DNA from: Hermatobates lingyangjiaoensis
Taxonomy: Eukaryota > Arthropoda > Insecta > Hemiptera > Hermatobatidae
Length of the DNA: 64,000 bases
Direction of reading: 5' to 3'
NCBI GenBank assembly: GCA_026182355.1
Contig: JAPFBL010000102.1
Coordinates: 62,001 to 126,000 of the forward strand
Part shown: piece by piece, positions 53,926 to 64,000 of the stretch
Position numbering within the stretch: position 1 is the stretch's first letter
Layout of the letters: each line of letters begins with the position of its first letter
The notes under the pieces: generated by a model
The model's input: only the letters and a program-made list of their open reading frames with translations
Databases searched by the model: none
Told to the model about the DNA's origin: nothing
Program-made: the position numbers and the translations under genes

Positions 53926-55430
53926 TAGCTTTTAACCCTACAATGATCAAGAGAATGTTTCTTCCAAGATTTTAAAATGTGCAATTCAATTTAAAGTCAA
54001 TAATTGTTGTGTCAAGGCAGAATTAACAGTTCCATTATATATCCAACAACACTATTATTATTTGTAAAAATTGGTATAATTTCTGAAACAAATTATACAT
54101 TATAATTATATAATTATATTTATATTTAACTAAATTTATGAGTAACACAATATACCATATATTTTGAAAAAAATGGTAAATCATTATTTCATTATTATTA
54201 TTATTATTAAAATCATGGTATTATGAATGAATATGAAGGGTAAATGAATGAAATCCAAAGTGAATTAACCCTTTGTGGCAAAGAGAAGAGGGATCAAAGT
54301 TTGGTCATTAATCAAATCTCAAATGACAGAAGTTTAGTGATTTAAATTTATTAGGAAAAATAAATTTCATTGTAAAATCTGTTTTTAATAGTAGTTCAGA
54401 TTTAAGTATAATGAATGAAAGAATATGTTATAAAATCAGACTAAAAGCATTTACTGATAAAAAGGAAATTTTTTATTAAATTTATTTTAAAACTATAATT
54501 ATTGTGGAATATGTATTTTTTTATTTAAGTTAACTGGTAATTTTTTACAGTCAAGCAGTGAAATCTGAGTTTATATGATTATGATAAATTCTTTATAATT
54601 CGGAAATTTTTATACTCGTATATAAACATGACGTTGATATGAAGACTATTGAATAAAATTAATTACCAAAATGCTATACTTTTATTTTTGCCAGAAAAAA
54701 TGTCACAGATGATGAACCTAACTTACTTCATTTACCAACTACTTTTTGGGAAGAAAATAATTTTAATGTATTATAAACATAACATGTTAATTAAAAGAGC
54801 TCTATAGAACAGAGTTTTTATTTATTTTGTAGTATATAAAAAATATATAACATCGTTAACGTCATTTCTAGTAGGCAAAATGTAGATCATGCAAGTAGCC
54901 AAGGACAATGGCGATTAGAACCTACACCTCTTCAGCCAAAAACTTTGTACACATCGGTGACCAAACTTACAGTTTTTAACCTTTAGATTCTATGGTAGGA
55001 AAGTTTAAATTCATGGATATCAATAATTTCATATAATTGCTTTTGTCCAATACTGTATAATACATTCCTTTTTATTAGCCAGTTCAATTTTAACGCATCA
55101 CAAACAGTTTTTTAACTTAACGCAAATATACTACAATAGAAAAGCGTCATATAAGATAATAAATTTTTTAAACGAAATTGCCTGTTAAAACTGAGTATTA
55201 TTATCAATATCATAATTTGTTGCCTCCTACGAGGCCTGATAGTGACACATAATTTATGATAAAATCCTAGAGACAGTATAAATGATTGTTGTTCATAAAT
55301 ATGTCCAACATTTTAAAGAGAGTTAATATCTTTTGTAATTATTTTCCATGTTTTATAAAAGAAAACAAATTTTCAATTTGATATTACGTACTCGTATTAA
55401 ATCAATAAGACAGTGATTGAAAATTCATTG
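53926..55430. other. AT-rich sequence, nothing recognised
   Basis: No gene or repeat family recognised. Confidence 0.3.
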
Positions 55431-55439
55431 AGTACAACA

Positions 55440-56345
55440 TTGTCCACCCTTAGTCCCTGTCAACACAAAGTTTGCGTGCACTGCACGGAGCATGGCAGAT
55501 ATTCCACGTAAACTTTTCTGTTGCATTTCTTAAAATAGCATCTAATGAAGACCATCATTAGACGTAATTGGCAGCCATATTAACCTAACGGTTCCTAGTT
55601 GTTGTTGTTGTGTTTTTTTTTCTTTTTAGCTCTAAATACCGATTATGCTAATAAACATTGGCGTGTAAAATAAAAATTTAAAAGGAATTATTTTTTTACT
55701 GGATATACGGGTATAATTATTTGTTTAAGGGTTTTAAGTAGCCGGTTTATAGGTGGAAAGTAAGCGATAGTATCGAAGCTTCTGGTTTGAATAGTTAAAT
55801 ACACTGGGCTTCTGATGAGAGACTCATTTGGTGTGATTGATGGAAGTTTACGGGCCAGCCATCGATTCCTCATAATACTTATGCAGGACCCATAATTGAG
55901 CGATAAAGAGGAAATTAGGGGTCGCTTGTAGGAAAGTCCAGGATCAATAGGATTTTTCGTGAGCCAGATATGGGGCAGTTATCTTAATTATAACCGGTGG
56001 CAATTTGGGTTCGTGAAAAATAAACATCGGTCCTGCATCAAATGCGATAGAGACATTAAGTGGTCTGTGTTGGGGTAGGAGAGATAATAATGCATTAATA
56101 TGCATGAGGGAGGTAACCGATATAATGAAAGCGGTCGGTGATGTCAGGGCTCTAATGGGTTGGAGGTGAGTCGAGCCCGGTAATGAACCTCTCTCCTTGA
56201 GACCAATTAATAGAGTTATTTAATTAAAGGCCGCAAGTCGTGCTCTATTAATAAAGAGCCTGAGGTAGGATCCAAGTGGATAAGTCACCTGTCACCCTGC
56301 TCCACCACAGAATTACAGGCTTCCTCCTAAGTCCCAACTACTTTT
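55440..56345. promoter_or_regulatory. Candidate conserved regulatory block
   Basis: Composition is balanced compared with the flanks, there is no ORF of note and no similarity to any repeat here. Homeodomain/POU-like sites cluster: AATGCATTAATATGCATG (56089-56106), TAATTAAAGG (56221-56230), CCAATTAATAGAG (56202-56214), CTATTAATAAAGAG (56244-56257), ATTAAGTGG of NK2 type (56055-56063) and GATAAAG (55902-55908). Such clusters are typical of developmental enhancers; conservation cannot be judged without another genome. Confidence 0.4.
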
Positions 56346-57530
56346 ACCTCTCAGCTAACTACTTACTTTGAGATCGATACTTTGATGGAATCTTTTGCAT
56401 CAAAACTAAAGTCGTGTCGGTAATTTTGAACTTTCGCTTGTTACAGTAAATTTATTTCCTTGTCATATTTGCTGGGTATTTTTAACAACTTGACTCAAAC
56501 TTTTGGCAACTAAATGAAATTCATTATGTCATCAAATTAAACATAAAGACAGTACGTTTCCTTTGGTAAGTAAGTGCAAGTAATCGTGTGCTACATTATA
56601 CGCTGCCGTAAATCAGGATTATGATCTAATCCTAATGAGAGTTCATAATCAGTATGAAAGACATAAATTCAAACATTTGTGAAAAATGTATGTCTTAGAC
56701 TGTCAGAATGTAAGAAAACTATTTTTGTTAATTCTGATCGACACACAGAAGTAATAGGTTACAAAGACAAGTTACAAACAATGGTTAGGGGAAGTTTGAT
56801 TAATAGAGAGTAAAATGACAGGAGAAGTTGAGAAGTAAATTTTAATCAAGGAAGATAGTTTTTCAAATGATCGAGCTTCTCAAAACAATTTAATCAGATC
56901 CAGGAAAATAAAGGAGTTGAAGGGAGCAAAGGAAGCCGAACGCTGAAACATGAGACGGACTGATAAGGAAATGCAGATAACGATAGTTCAATTGTCAAAG
57001 CATTCAACCAGATGTTTAAATAGAGACAACTTAAACGGAATTCCATAGTAGTGTGCTATCTACTAATTTTTGGGTTCAGAAATGAACCTGATCCAACCAA
57101 AAACTACTAGAATTATTCATAAAACTATTCAAGAAGTATGTTTCTTTATTTTATGGTCATATTTTTAATAATATATGCTTACAGGAAAGAAGCACTGCTA
57201 CCGAAATTAACATTTGCAACGAAATAAAATGAACAACACAATAAAATATGACCAAATTAATAAACCATAATTAAAATAGAACTCAAACTAAACAAAAGTA
57301 GAAACAGTACTTTCTACAATCAGTAGTACAACAGAAGTTTACACAATCAATTCGATTGTGTGTTTTTCGTGTAGATATGTTTTGAGAATATCACCAAATC
57401 GTTCTTAAGGTTAGCTTTTCCTACTTTACAAATCTTTTTCGTTCTTTTTATGTCAATTTCTCAAATCTTCCAATCTGAAGCTATTTTTTAATTGATATGA
57501 ATTAGAGCTGTGGTATTAGCGTCTTTAATC
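56346..57530. other. Moderately AT-rich unique sequence
   Basis: 57150-57225 contains TTTTTAATAATATATGCTTA and ACAGGAAAGAAGCACTGCTAC in sequence, a relative of the family K tail at 57675-57715. Otherwise nothing recognised. Confidence 0.3.
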
Positions 57531-57540
57531 ATTCTCATTT

Positions 57541-57725
57541 CAAAGATGGCTTTAGGAAAGAGTTGAAACATGTTGTCAGTAGGGAGTATGTTATCTAGTT
57601 CAGATGCAATTACAAAAAAGTTATTCAGGAAGACAGAGAAACTTAACAAGCGGCAAGTTCTACAAATTACGATTATATTTTTAATAATATATGGTTACAG
57701 GAAGGACTGTTACCAAAATTAACAA
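57541..57725 (+). mobile_element. Old family K copy
   Basis: Decayed ribozyme 57541-57574 (first box lost; helix II GGCUUU/AAAGAGUU; GAAA; ACAUGU; U), then FRKTEKLNKR-coding remnant with upstream stops, then the tail TTTTTAATAATATATGGTTA and ACAGGAAGGACTGTTACC. Confidence 0.5.
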
Positions 57726-57909
57726 ATGTATATGTTCATTATATACATTAAAGGATATTTTATTATACCTCTATTTTATTTTTATGAAAGATGCCACTTG
57801 GACAACGACTATATTGATTAACCCCCGATTATTATTATTCTTATTATTTGAGGGTGACTTTTGCGCTGCGTCTTAAAAAAAAAAACTATTGGACTTCCCC
57901 TCTTCTTTA

Positions 57910-58281
57910 CTAAAGTACCCCAGCAGTTAGCTTCAACGCCTCCAAGAAGTTCAGAACTTTTGCTGGTTCCAGCGGTAAAAGTTTTTCTATGGTTTTGTTG
58001 AGTGTACCGTAGCACCTACGTCGGTGCAGCAAAGTTGTCTTACAGTCACTCAGCAGGTACAACGGTATTTCTTCCTCTTTTTTAAAGAATCTGCACAAAC
58101 CATCATTGATAATGTCTATTGATAATGGCTCCCTACTTTTCAGGAGAAAGTAACTTTCTTTCTCCTTATTCTGGAGTAACCTCCGATAGAAGGAAATTGG
58201 TTTAAAAGCAAATGTACGATCATCAAAGCCGGGACTGCAGTTAACTTCAATGAAACAATTCTTAAAGATGAACTGCAACAT
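57910..58281 (-). CDS. Unrecognised 123-codon ORF with coding-like composition
   Basis: The most protein-like long frame in the window: GC content above its flanks, charged residues well spread, segments such as NCSPGFDDRTFAFKPISFYR, LCRFFKKEEEIPLYLLSDC and LLPLEPAKVLNFLEAL. No domain is recognised. Near its C-terminal end GGGG|TACTTTAG gives a stop, and a GT there could also be a weak donor, so it might be an exon rather than a whole ORF. A decayed HHR (58384-58415, -) lies 100 nt upstream on the same strand, so origin in a mobile element is equally possible. Confidence 0.35.
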   Translation of the reverse strand: MLQFIFKNCFIEVNCSPGFDDRTFAFKPISFYRRLLQNKEKESYFLLKSREPLSIDIINDGLCRFFKKEEEIPLYLLSDCKTTLLHRRRCYGTLNKTIEKLLPLEPAKVLNFLEALKLTAGVL

Positions 58282-58299
58282 GTCTACACTAATTTATGC

Positions 58300-58450
58300 A
58301 TATATAAATGTATATATCACTATATATTTTTTCTTTATTCATCGAAGTTAGGTTGAGCATCAAACAGTAAAACACCATTAAACCAATGTTTCTTCAATAT
58401 TTTTAGACATCTTCAGGACAACATCAAAGTAAAAATTAATCACAGTAACA
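58300..58450 (-). mobile_element. HHR-like element, family H
   Basis: Core 58384-58415 (-): CUGAAGA intact, extra U, helix II GUCUAA/UUGAAG partly paired, GAAA, decayed ACGUU-type helix III (ACAUU), then GG. Helix I GUC-type is weak. A TA-rich stretch follows at 58290-58330. Confidence 0.45.
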
Positions 58451-59395
58451 TGAAAATTATATGTTGCATTATTTATCTGAATATACATTATTACCTTGGC
58501 ATTTCTCTATTGCAAAACAAAAACTTTACATAACTGATGTATTTAAATCTCACTATAGTGCTGCTCGGCTCTAACTTTTATGAATATTCGGTATTACCAT
58601 TTGCTAACTCAGAAAAATTTTAAAAAAAATCATGAAAACTACTTCAAACTACTTCAAAAATATTTTTTAATTACTAATTACTAAACTATATAATTGTATA
58701 TATGTGTGGTTGTTGATAAGGAAAAATTGAATTATATCCATATATAATAAATAATTAACAACCCTTTTGTATTTCGTATTAAACAAATAACGTAAATATA
58801 TAATTCACCCGTTCTTAAAAAGCAATTTACGTGTATAAATAGTAATTTTATTCAATTGACGTAATTTTTTTTTTATTTACCATTGACTAATAATAGTTCT
58901 GTTTTTCTATAATTTTGCCTAAGTAAAATATATAATTTATTAATTAAACAATATTTTTCTAGCTTTCAGTTAACTTTTTTTTGAAGTAGTTTTCATGAGT
59001 AGTTTTACATTTTTCTGAGTTAGAAAAGAGTAATACTGAATATTCGTAAATGTGAGCGCAGAGCAGCACTCTGAGTTTCATTTCATGAATTTGCCGAGAG
59101 TGTTTCTTGGGACATCAGATACATTGATGCATCCTTGACAGTGTGATAGTGGTTTATCAACTGTACGAATACATACGAGTATAAATTATAAAAACAATTT
59201 CCACCTAAAAAAAAACTCATTTTGGTATAAAATTTCAGACTTTTTGTTAACTTTCTATTATTTTATTTTTTTTTCTTTTTCTATTTTTACCCTCCTGACA
59301 CCCCCCAGGCACGTGCTACCCGGGGTAGACCAACCATCCCCGACACTTTCCCTTGCTACATAACTGATAATAAAAATATATTATATTTGATATAT
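58451..59395. other. AT-rich sequence with GC spot at 59290-59345
   Basis: 59290-59345 (CACCCCCCAGGCACGTGC, TACCCGGGGTAGACC) stands out by composition and resembles a fragment of a dispersed element I cannot name. Confidence 0.25.
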
Positions 59396-59640
59396 TGGTG
59401 AAGTCTCAGCCAATTAATTAATTAGTAGTGTGTAATTAGTAATGATTCAAAGATGGGCTTAAGTTTGTAAATTGAATTGAAATGCTAAGAGGTCACTAAT
59501 GATGTTCCGTGCCCAAGAGTCAAGGAATAATTCAGTTAGCTGCAGCACTGGCAGGACCCATATCAAAGTCAGGGCCTATTTCATAATCTTACCCTACTCC
59601 CCTCAACTTACCCCAACCCTTCAGACATTCCTTGTATAAA
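59396..59640. promoter_or_regulatory. Candidate conserved regulatory block 2
   Basis: CAATTAATTAATTAG (59411-59425), TAATTAGTAATGATT (59433-59447), CAAAGATGG (TCF/LEF-like, 59448-59456) and GTCAAGGAA (59519-59527) lie in a unique, non-coding, GC-intermediate stretch. Same reasoning and limits as for 55440-56345. Confidence 0.35.
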
Positions 59641-60505
59641 CCTTGAATACCTAAGTGTTAGTTTAAATCACTAAGTACTTATGTCAGGTGAATTTCCTAA
59701 GTGAATAAATATACAAATTATAAACCTCTCAATATAAATATCTCTGTTCAATATAAAAATACCAAATGACAAACAATTTAATTGATAGGAGATTCATTGT
59801 TTACAATTTTTTACAGAAACTTCAGATAACTAGTTTATATTCCATAAAAAAATCTCATGTCGCCTAAGCTAATCCATATTACAATTCAACGTACGAAATA
59901 ACTACTGACTATTAACGTAAAAAAATTTAGAAATTGTGTATCTAAATTCAACAATAGATTTTAAGTTCTTTAATGAAATTCAATATTATCCTTAGAGAAG
60001 TACCTCTTACTCCTACTCAGTATAGGCATAATTTGCCAAACAATTTAAGCTCTTAAAAGGGAACCTAAAACAATTTAAGCATTCAGATGGAATGTATTTA
60101 ATGGTTTCCACCTTTTCAGGACAGGGTCTGTAGACTTTCTATATTATTGTAAGCTTGTATGAGTGGAAGTTCAAAGAGTAATGTCCAATTAGATAATCTA
60201 CAAGTTTGTAAAATCTTTCTTTAATACATTAATCATTTTTTTTAATTAAAAAAAATGTTTAGTTGGAATGAACACTCATAATACTCCTGTGCACCCTCAA
60301 ACACTTCTGTATCTCTTAAAGACGTGCCCAGGTTCTTAAACAGAGCACTGTTTACAACCCATTTGTTACTATAACAGTATTAGATGAGGCACATATTTGC
60401 TGCCTTCAAGCAATACCAATCATGTCCTGAATTTGCATTGTTAATTTAAATTTATTTTATTTTCTATTATTTCTTTTTTTTTTTTGGTTTTTGTTTTTGG
60501 TTTCC
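59641..60505. other. AT-rich sequence, nothing recognised
   Basis: No gene recognised. Confidence 0.3.
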
Positions 60506-60510
60506 TTATG

Positions 60511-60872
60511 TAATGATTATTTTATTTATTAATTATTTTATCATTTTATTTTTTTACCCTCTTATTGTAATTTGGTTACTATTATTTTTTTTTAATATTT
60601 TCATTCTTTATTCGCTTAAGTTATCTTATTTTTAAACAGTTGTCAATACTACGAACCACTTTAATATAAATAAGTTTAAAATAATAACATGTAATGATTA
60701 TTTTATTTGTTAATTATTTTATTATTTTATTTTTTTTACCATCTTATTGTAATTTGGTTACTATTATTTTTTTTAAGATTTTCATTCTTTATTCGCTTAA
60801 GTTATCTTTATTTTTAAACAGTTGTCAATACTACGAACTACTTTAATATAAATAAGTTTAAAAGAATAACAA
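60511..60872 (+). repeat. Tandem duplication, 181-bp period
   Basis: TAATGATTATTTTATTT at 60511 and again at 60692 begin two copies about 95% identical, both ending in ATATAAATAAGTTTAAAA. Recent local duplication. Confidence 0.85.
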
Positions 60873-61742
60873 AATAAATCTAAATTATTTTAAGGCAGAA
60901 GTTAAAGAATATGGAAGTGGTAGGGATATCGGGAGGGGAGGAATATAATATGGTTGGCTCGGACTATTCATCCCTCTCATCATGTCAGCATTATTCTAAT
61001 TATTTAACCATTTTAAAGTCACGGGTAAAATTCTTCCAGTATGGCACAATATTGAAATTGCTATTCAAGATGTTCAGGTTCAAAATAGATTTCAATGTAG
61101 TGCATAGTTGTAAGAGCTTTACTAGTGACTTTAACATTTAAATAATTAGAATAATGCTGGCTTGATAAGAGAGGCGAATAGCTCCAGCAGGTCATAGTTC
61201 ACTACATACCCATCCCACCCCGACCTCCTTCTCCATTTCAGTCAACCTTTACCATTCACCTAGTAACGACTGTATATTCGTATTCTTTTCACTTTAAAAT
61301 AAGATCATTAGTTATGCTAAAACCGTACAATGACCTGTGTGTATACCGACAGCTTGTTTGTTTGATTAGTTAAGAGTATTTAACAATTTATTTAAAGTAT
61401 TTAAAAACAAAGTTCACTTGATAATATTAGAATAGTATAATCCACCCCCGCTTTTCGATTACAGTATAATTTCCTGTGATAGTTTATTATGACTGTCTCT
61501 AGCCAGCTTTTAACATGAAGATTACAGCAAACCCAGCGTAGAATAGTACGCAAACTGGAGGCTGCAAGCAAAAGGTTAGTCAATGTAGAAGTTAACTACA
61601 AATTTTAATATTATTTGTTTAAATGACAAATTTTTCGCTAAGTATACCAACATTTTCATGCTTTTTAGGCAGTACTGTTTCAAGAAAAATTAATTGTATA
61701 AATCATTATTCATATTTAGACGCCATCTTGTTTCTTCTAGAA
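60873..61742. other. AT-rich with small GC-richer unique patch at 60900-61240
   Basis: 60911-61141 is open on the plus strand (76 codons, no domain). 61140-61250 is C-rich and unique. Possibly regulatory; no firm evidence. Confidence 0.25.
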
Positions 61743-62068
61743 CAGGGGTTCTCAGCCTTGTTTAGCCCATTCATCCCTCCTGCTATTTCCCACAATGCCA
61801 TTCCACCCACCCCCTCTTCATTCCAAGATAGTATACACACTTTTAAACTTTACATTAATTATGTTTATAATAAAATTTTACAAATTAAACGCTAAATACA
61901 ATTATTGATGTATGAGTAAAACATTAATTCAATCAAAATAGTATTTTATATTTTATAATTAAGTGATCAAGACTATAATATAGTAATAGCTTTCCTCACT
62001 TCATAAACTTACTGTGGTCACAATTCCCCCTCTGAAAAGCCAAAATTCACCCTCATTGAGGACCCCTG
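61743..62068. mobile_element. hAT-type MITE 2 with imperfect 8-bp target duplication
   Basis: Ends CAGGGGTTCTCAGCC and, as complement of the right end, CAGGGGTCCTCAATGAGG. Flanks TTCTAGAA (61735-61742) and TTCCAGAT (62069-62076) agree at 6 of 8 bases. About 326 bp, non-coding; the frame 61623-61895 merely crosses its left end. Confidence 0.8.
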
Positions 62069-62076
62069 TTCCAGAT

Positions 62077-64000
62077 GAACAGTTCTGGAGGGATGCTAAT
62101 TTAAAAGCTAAATTATTATGATGTTTGCAATTACTGAAAAAAATCTATCAGAGTTATTCTTTGTAAAAACAATGATTAACGCACAAATATTATGACTTCT
62201 AATTAACTTAAAACAGAATTTGACTTATGATTGATTATGAAATACTGTAAACGTGAACCTGTTCCTTTACATTGAACGATTTATTTTTTATATGTCACTG
62301 GTTACATTGTGCACAAATATTATAAAATTTAACACAAAACTAGCTCTTTATAAAATTAATTGTAAAATTTCTTTCCAAAATTGATTTAACAAAAATGGGA
62401 ATTATGGTATTTTTGCAAAATATGTACAATATATAACTTAATTTCAATCATGGTTTATTTTGGACCCCATCTATTAAATCAATCTCGATTATATATTGGT
62501 TTTCAAAAAGAAAAAAAAAATACATGAGAAAGTAAAGTTTGCGTTAAAAACTTTAAAAAAGTTTTTGGGTCAATTTTTTTTTTTTTAAATTTAAACGTTT
62601 CTTTTTTACGTATATATAATTCGAATAACAGATTTCTAGTTTTAATTTAGTTCGATTAAATTTGTTTTCAAATATGTCTGTAGTATCCCAGAGTGTAACA
62701 ATTTTTATAAAGTTATATGAATCATGGTTGAAGCCGAGTGGGAAGCAGTGAAGATATTGGATAACACAGTTCTCAATGGTTATACACATTATGAATTAGA
62801 TTTTCTGTTAGGAAGGCATCAAAGTGAGTGTGCTTTTAAATAAATTGATCTGAGGGTCAGAAGGCAGGCTTGTATCTCAAGCTGTCTATCCCTCTTTTTT
62901 GGTCCCTTCACAATGTTACTTGGACCTGTCTGAAAAGTGCCTAATTTAAGTGATTCCTGTCACAGTTGTAAGGCTTTTCTTTATATATCCTCTTTCTTTT
63001 GATCAGCTTTTTTTTCAACTTTCTTATACTTCTTTCACTTTCTTAAATGTAGGTTTTTTTTAAAAAAAGGAAGCAATTTCAAAAAATAGGTTGATGATAT
63101 AACAAATTAATCAAATCAATGAAATAGTAACATACCCTCTAATGTATACAAGTTAAAATAAAATCATGGTGTATTTATAAGATTATGAAATTTCCTAATA
63201 ACTAAGATGTATACCGGTGCATTCTTCTGAATCTTCGTTTGATATTAGGCATATTTCATTTTTATTTTGAAAAAATAAAAAAATCTCATAGTAATGTAAC
63301 TGTTCAAAAATTTTATTTTATTTTTTATTAAATAGTATTTTTTTATTATTCATTTTTTTAAATCATTTTTACTTATAGATATTTTATTTATTGTACTAAT
63401 ATTTCTTTCCTATCTATCTTTGTTGATTATTGTGTGATATTTTGCTTTTCCCTGCTTTATAGACATCAAAACGAGTTTCAATAAAACTGAACGTGAGAGT
63501 AACGGGTTTTTATTCAATTCTAGAAAATGGAGGGAATATTGGTTTATTTTGGACACCATCTATTAAGTCAATCTCGATTATCTGTTAGTTTTAAGAAAAA
63601 GAAAAAAAAAACAAGTGAAAAAAATAACGTTTACGTTAGATAGTCCAATTTACGTTTGTCTGTTAGTTATCACTAGCACAATATCTACTAGTTTATGACA
63701 TTTATAAACAAAGGATTCGCAATGTACGGTAAACATCAAATTGTAAAATATTCATAATCTTTTTTGTTCATACCATGCAGTATATCAAAGCTAATGATAT
63801 GTATCATTAACTTTATTTGTATGTAAGCTTACAATAGATTCTTATTAGAGTTATAAATTAAATAAAAATGTGCTAAAATCAATGAAGTTTAATAAATAAT
63901 TAAATTAAATAAATTAATTTATTTCAAACATATTGAAAATTGCATTCATGAATAAAGTACTGTACCGAACTAGGAAAGGTTATTTTTGGTTTAGCCTAAA
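62077..64000. other. AT-rich sequence; one local repeat
   Basis: ATGGTTTATTTTGGAC and CATCTATTAA.TCAATCTCGA at 62450-62490 recur at 63540-63580 (GGTTTATTTTGGACACCATC) followed in both by AAGAAAAAGAAAAAAAAA-like runs, a dispersed repeat pair about 1.09 kb apart. No gene recognised. Confidence 0.4.

Overview
This is a 64 kb piece of an AT-rich animal nuclear genome. Introns, dense microsatellites, tRNA-derived SINEs, mariner and hAT relics and Penelope-like retroelement debris all point to a metazoan. The SINE tails are CCTAA repeats, the reverse complement of the common arthropod telomere repeat TTAGG. I therefore lean to an arthropod, perhaps a chelicerate, but this is a guess from repeat style. 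No complete protein gene is present. Most long reading frames are translated microsatellites.

The only convincing host-gene signal is a signal-peptide exon with a GT donor at 31616-31727 (+). A phase-compatible small exon candidate lies at 35635-35695. The first exon sits at the end of an exact array of ten 91-bp repeats (30753-31662). Every unit carries a copy of the exon's splice acceptor and start codon, and the units show a three-unit higher-order pattern.

The dominant feature of the window is a large population of short elements carrying hammerhead-ribozyme (HHR)-like cores. I count roughly 40, from well formed to decayed, in about ten sequence families. Each has CUGANGA (or a decayed form), one extra nucleotide, a helix II hairpin, GAAA, and then a palindromic minimal helix III (AUAU, AAUU, ACGU, ACAUGU, ACGCGU, AGAUCU, AGGCCU, AGCGCU or ACCGGU) followed by a permitted cleavage base. 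Most sit in head-to-head inverted pairs whose outer ends run into (TA)n. One pair encloses a reading frame resembling the C-terminus of a Penelope GIY-YIG endonuclease (43346-43564, -). Another family carries a conserved micro-ORF (KSFGEL...P-x-x-W-K...RKLE) just downstream of the ribozyme. This ties the population to Penelope-like elements or retrozyme-like derivatives. A 658-bp GC-richer tandem/inverted array (45361-47667), with one HHR-like motif per unit, is the most retrozyme-like locus.

Layout: 0-5 kb, HHR elements, a TIR element and a dispersed repeat pair. 6 kb, a GC-richer patch that could be regulatory. 7.8-9.2 kb, nested HHR pairs and a mariner relic. 12-19 kb, HHR elements and two head-to-head SINEs. 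20-29 kb, HHR pairs, a foldback element and microsatellites. 30-36 kb, SINE, exon array, gene exons and more HHR pairs. 36-42 kb, CT repeats, SINE pieces and a MITE. 43-51.6 kb, the densest HHR/Penelope cluster. 51.6-64 kb, repeat-poor, with two hAT-type MITEs with target duplications and stretches rich in homeodomain-like sites (55.4-56.4 and 59.4-59.6 kb) that look like conserved regulatory DNA.
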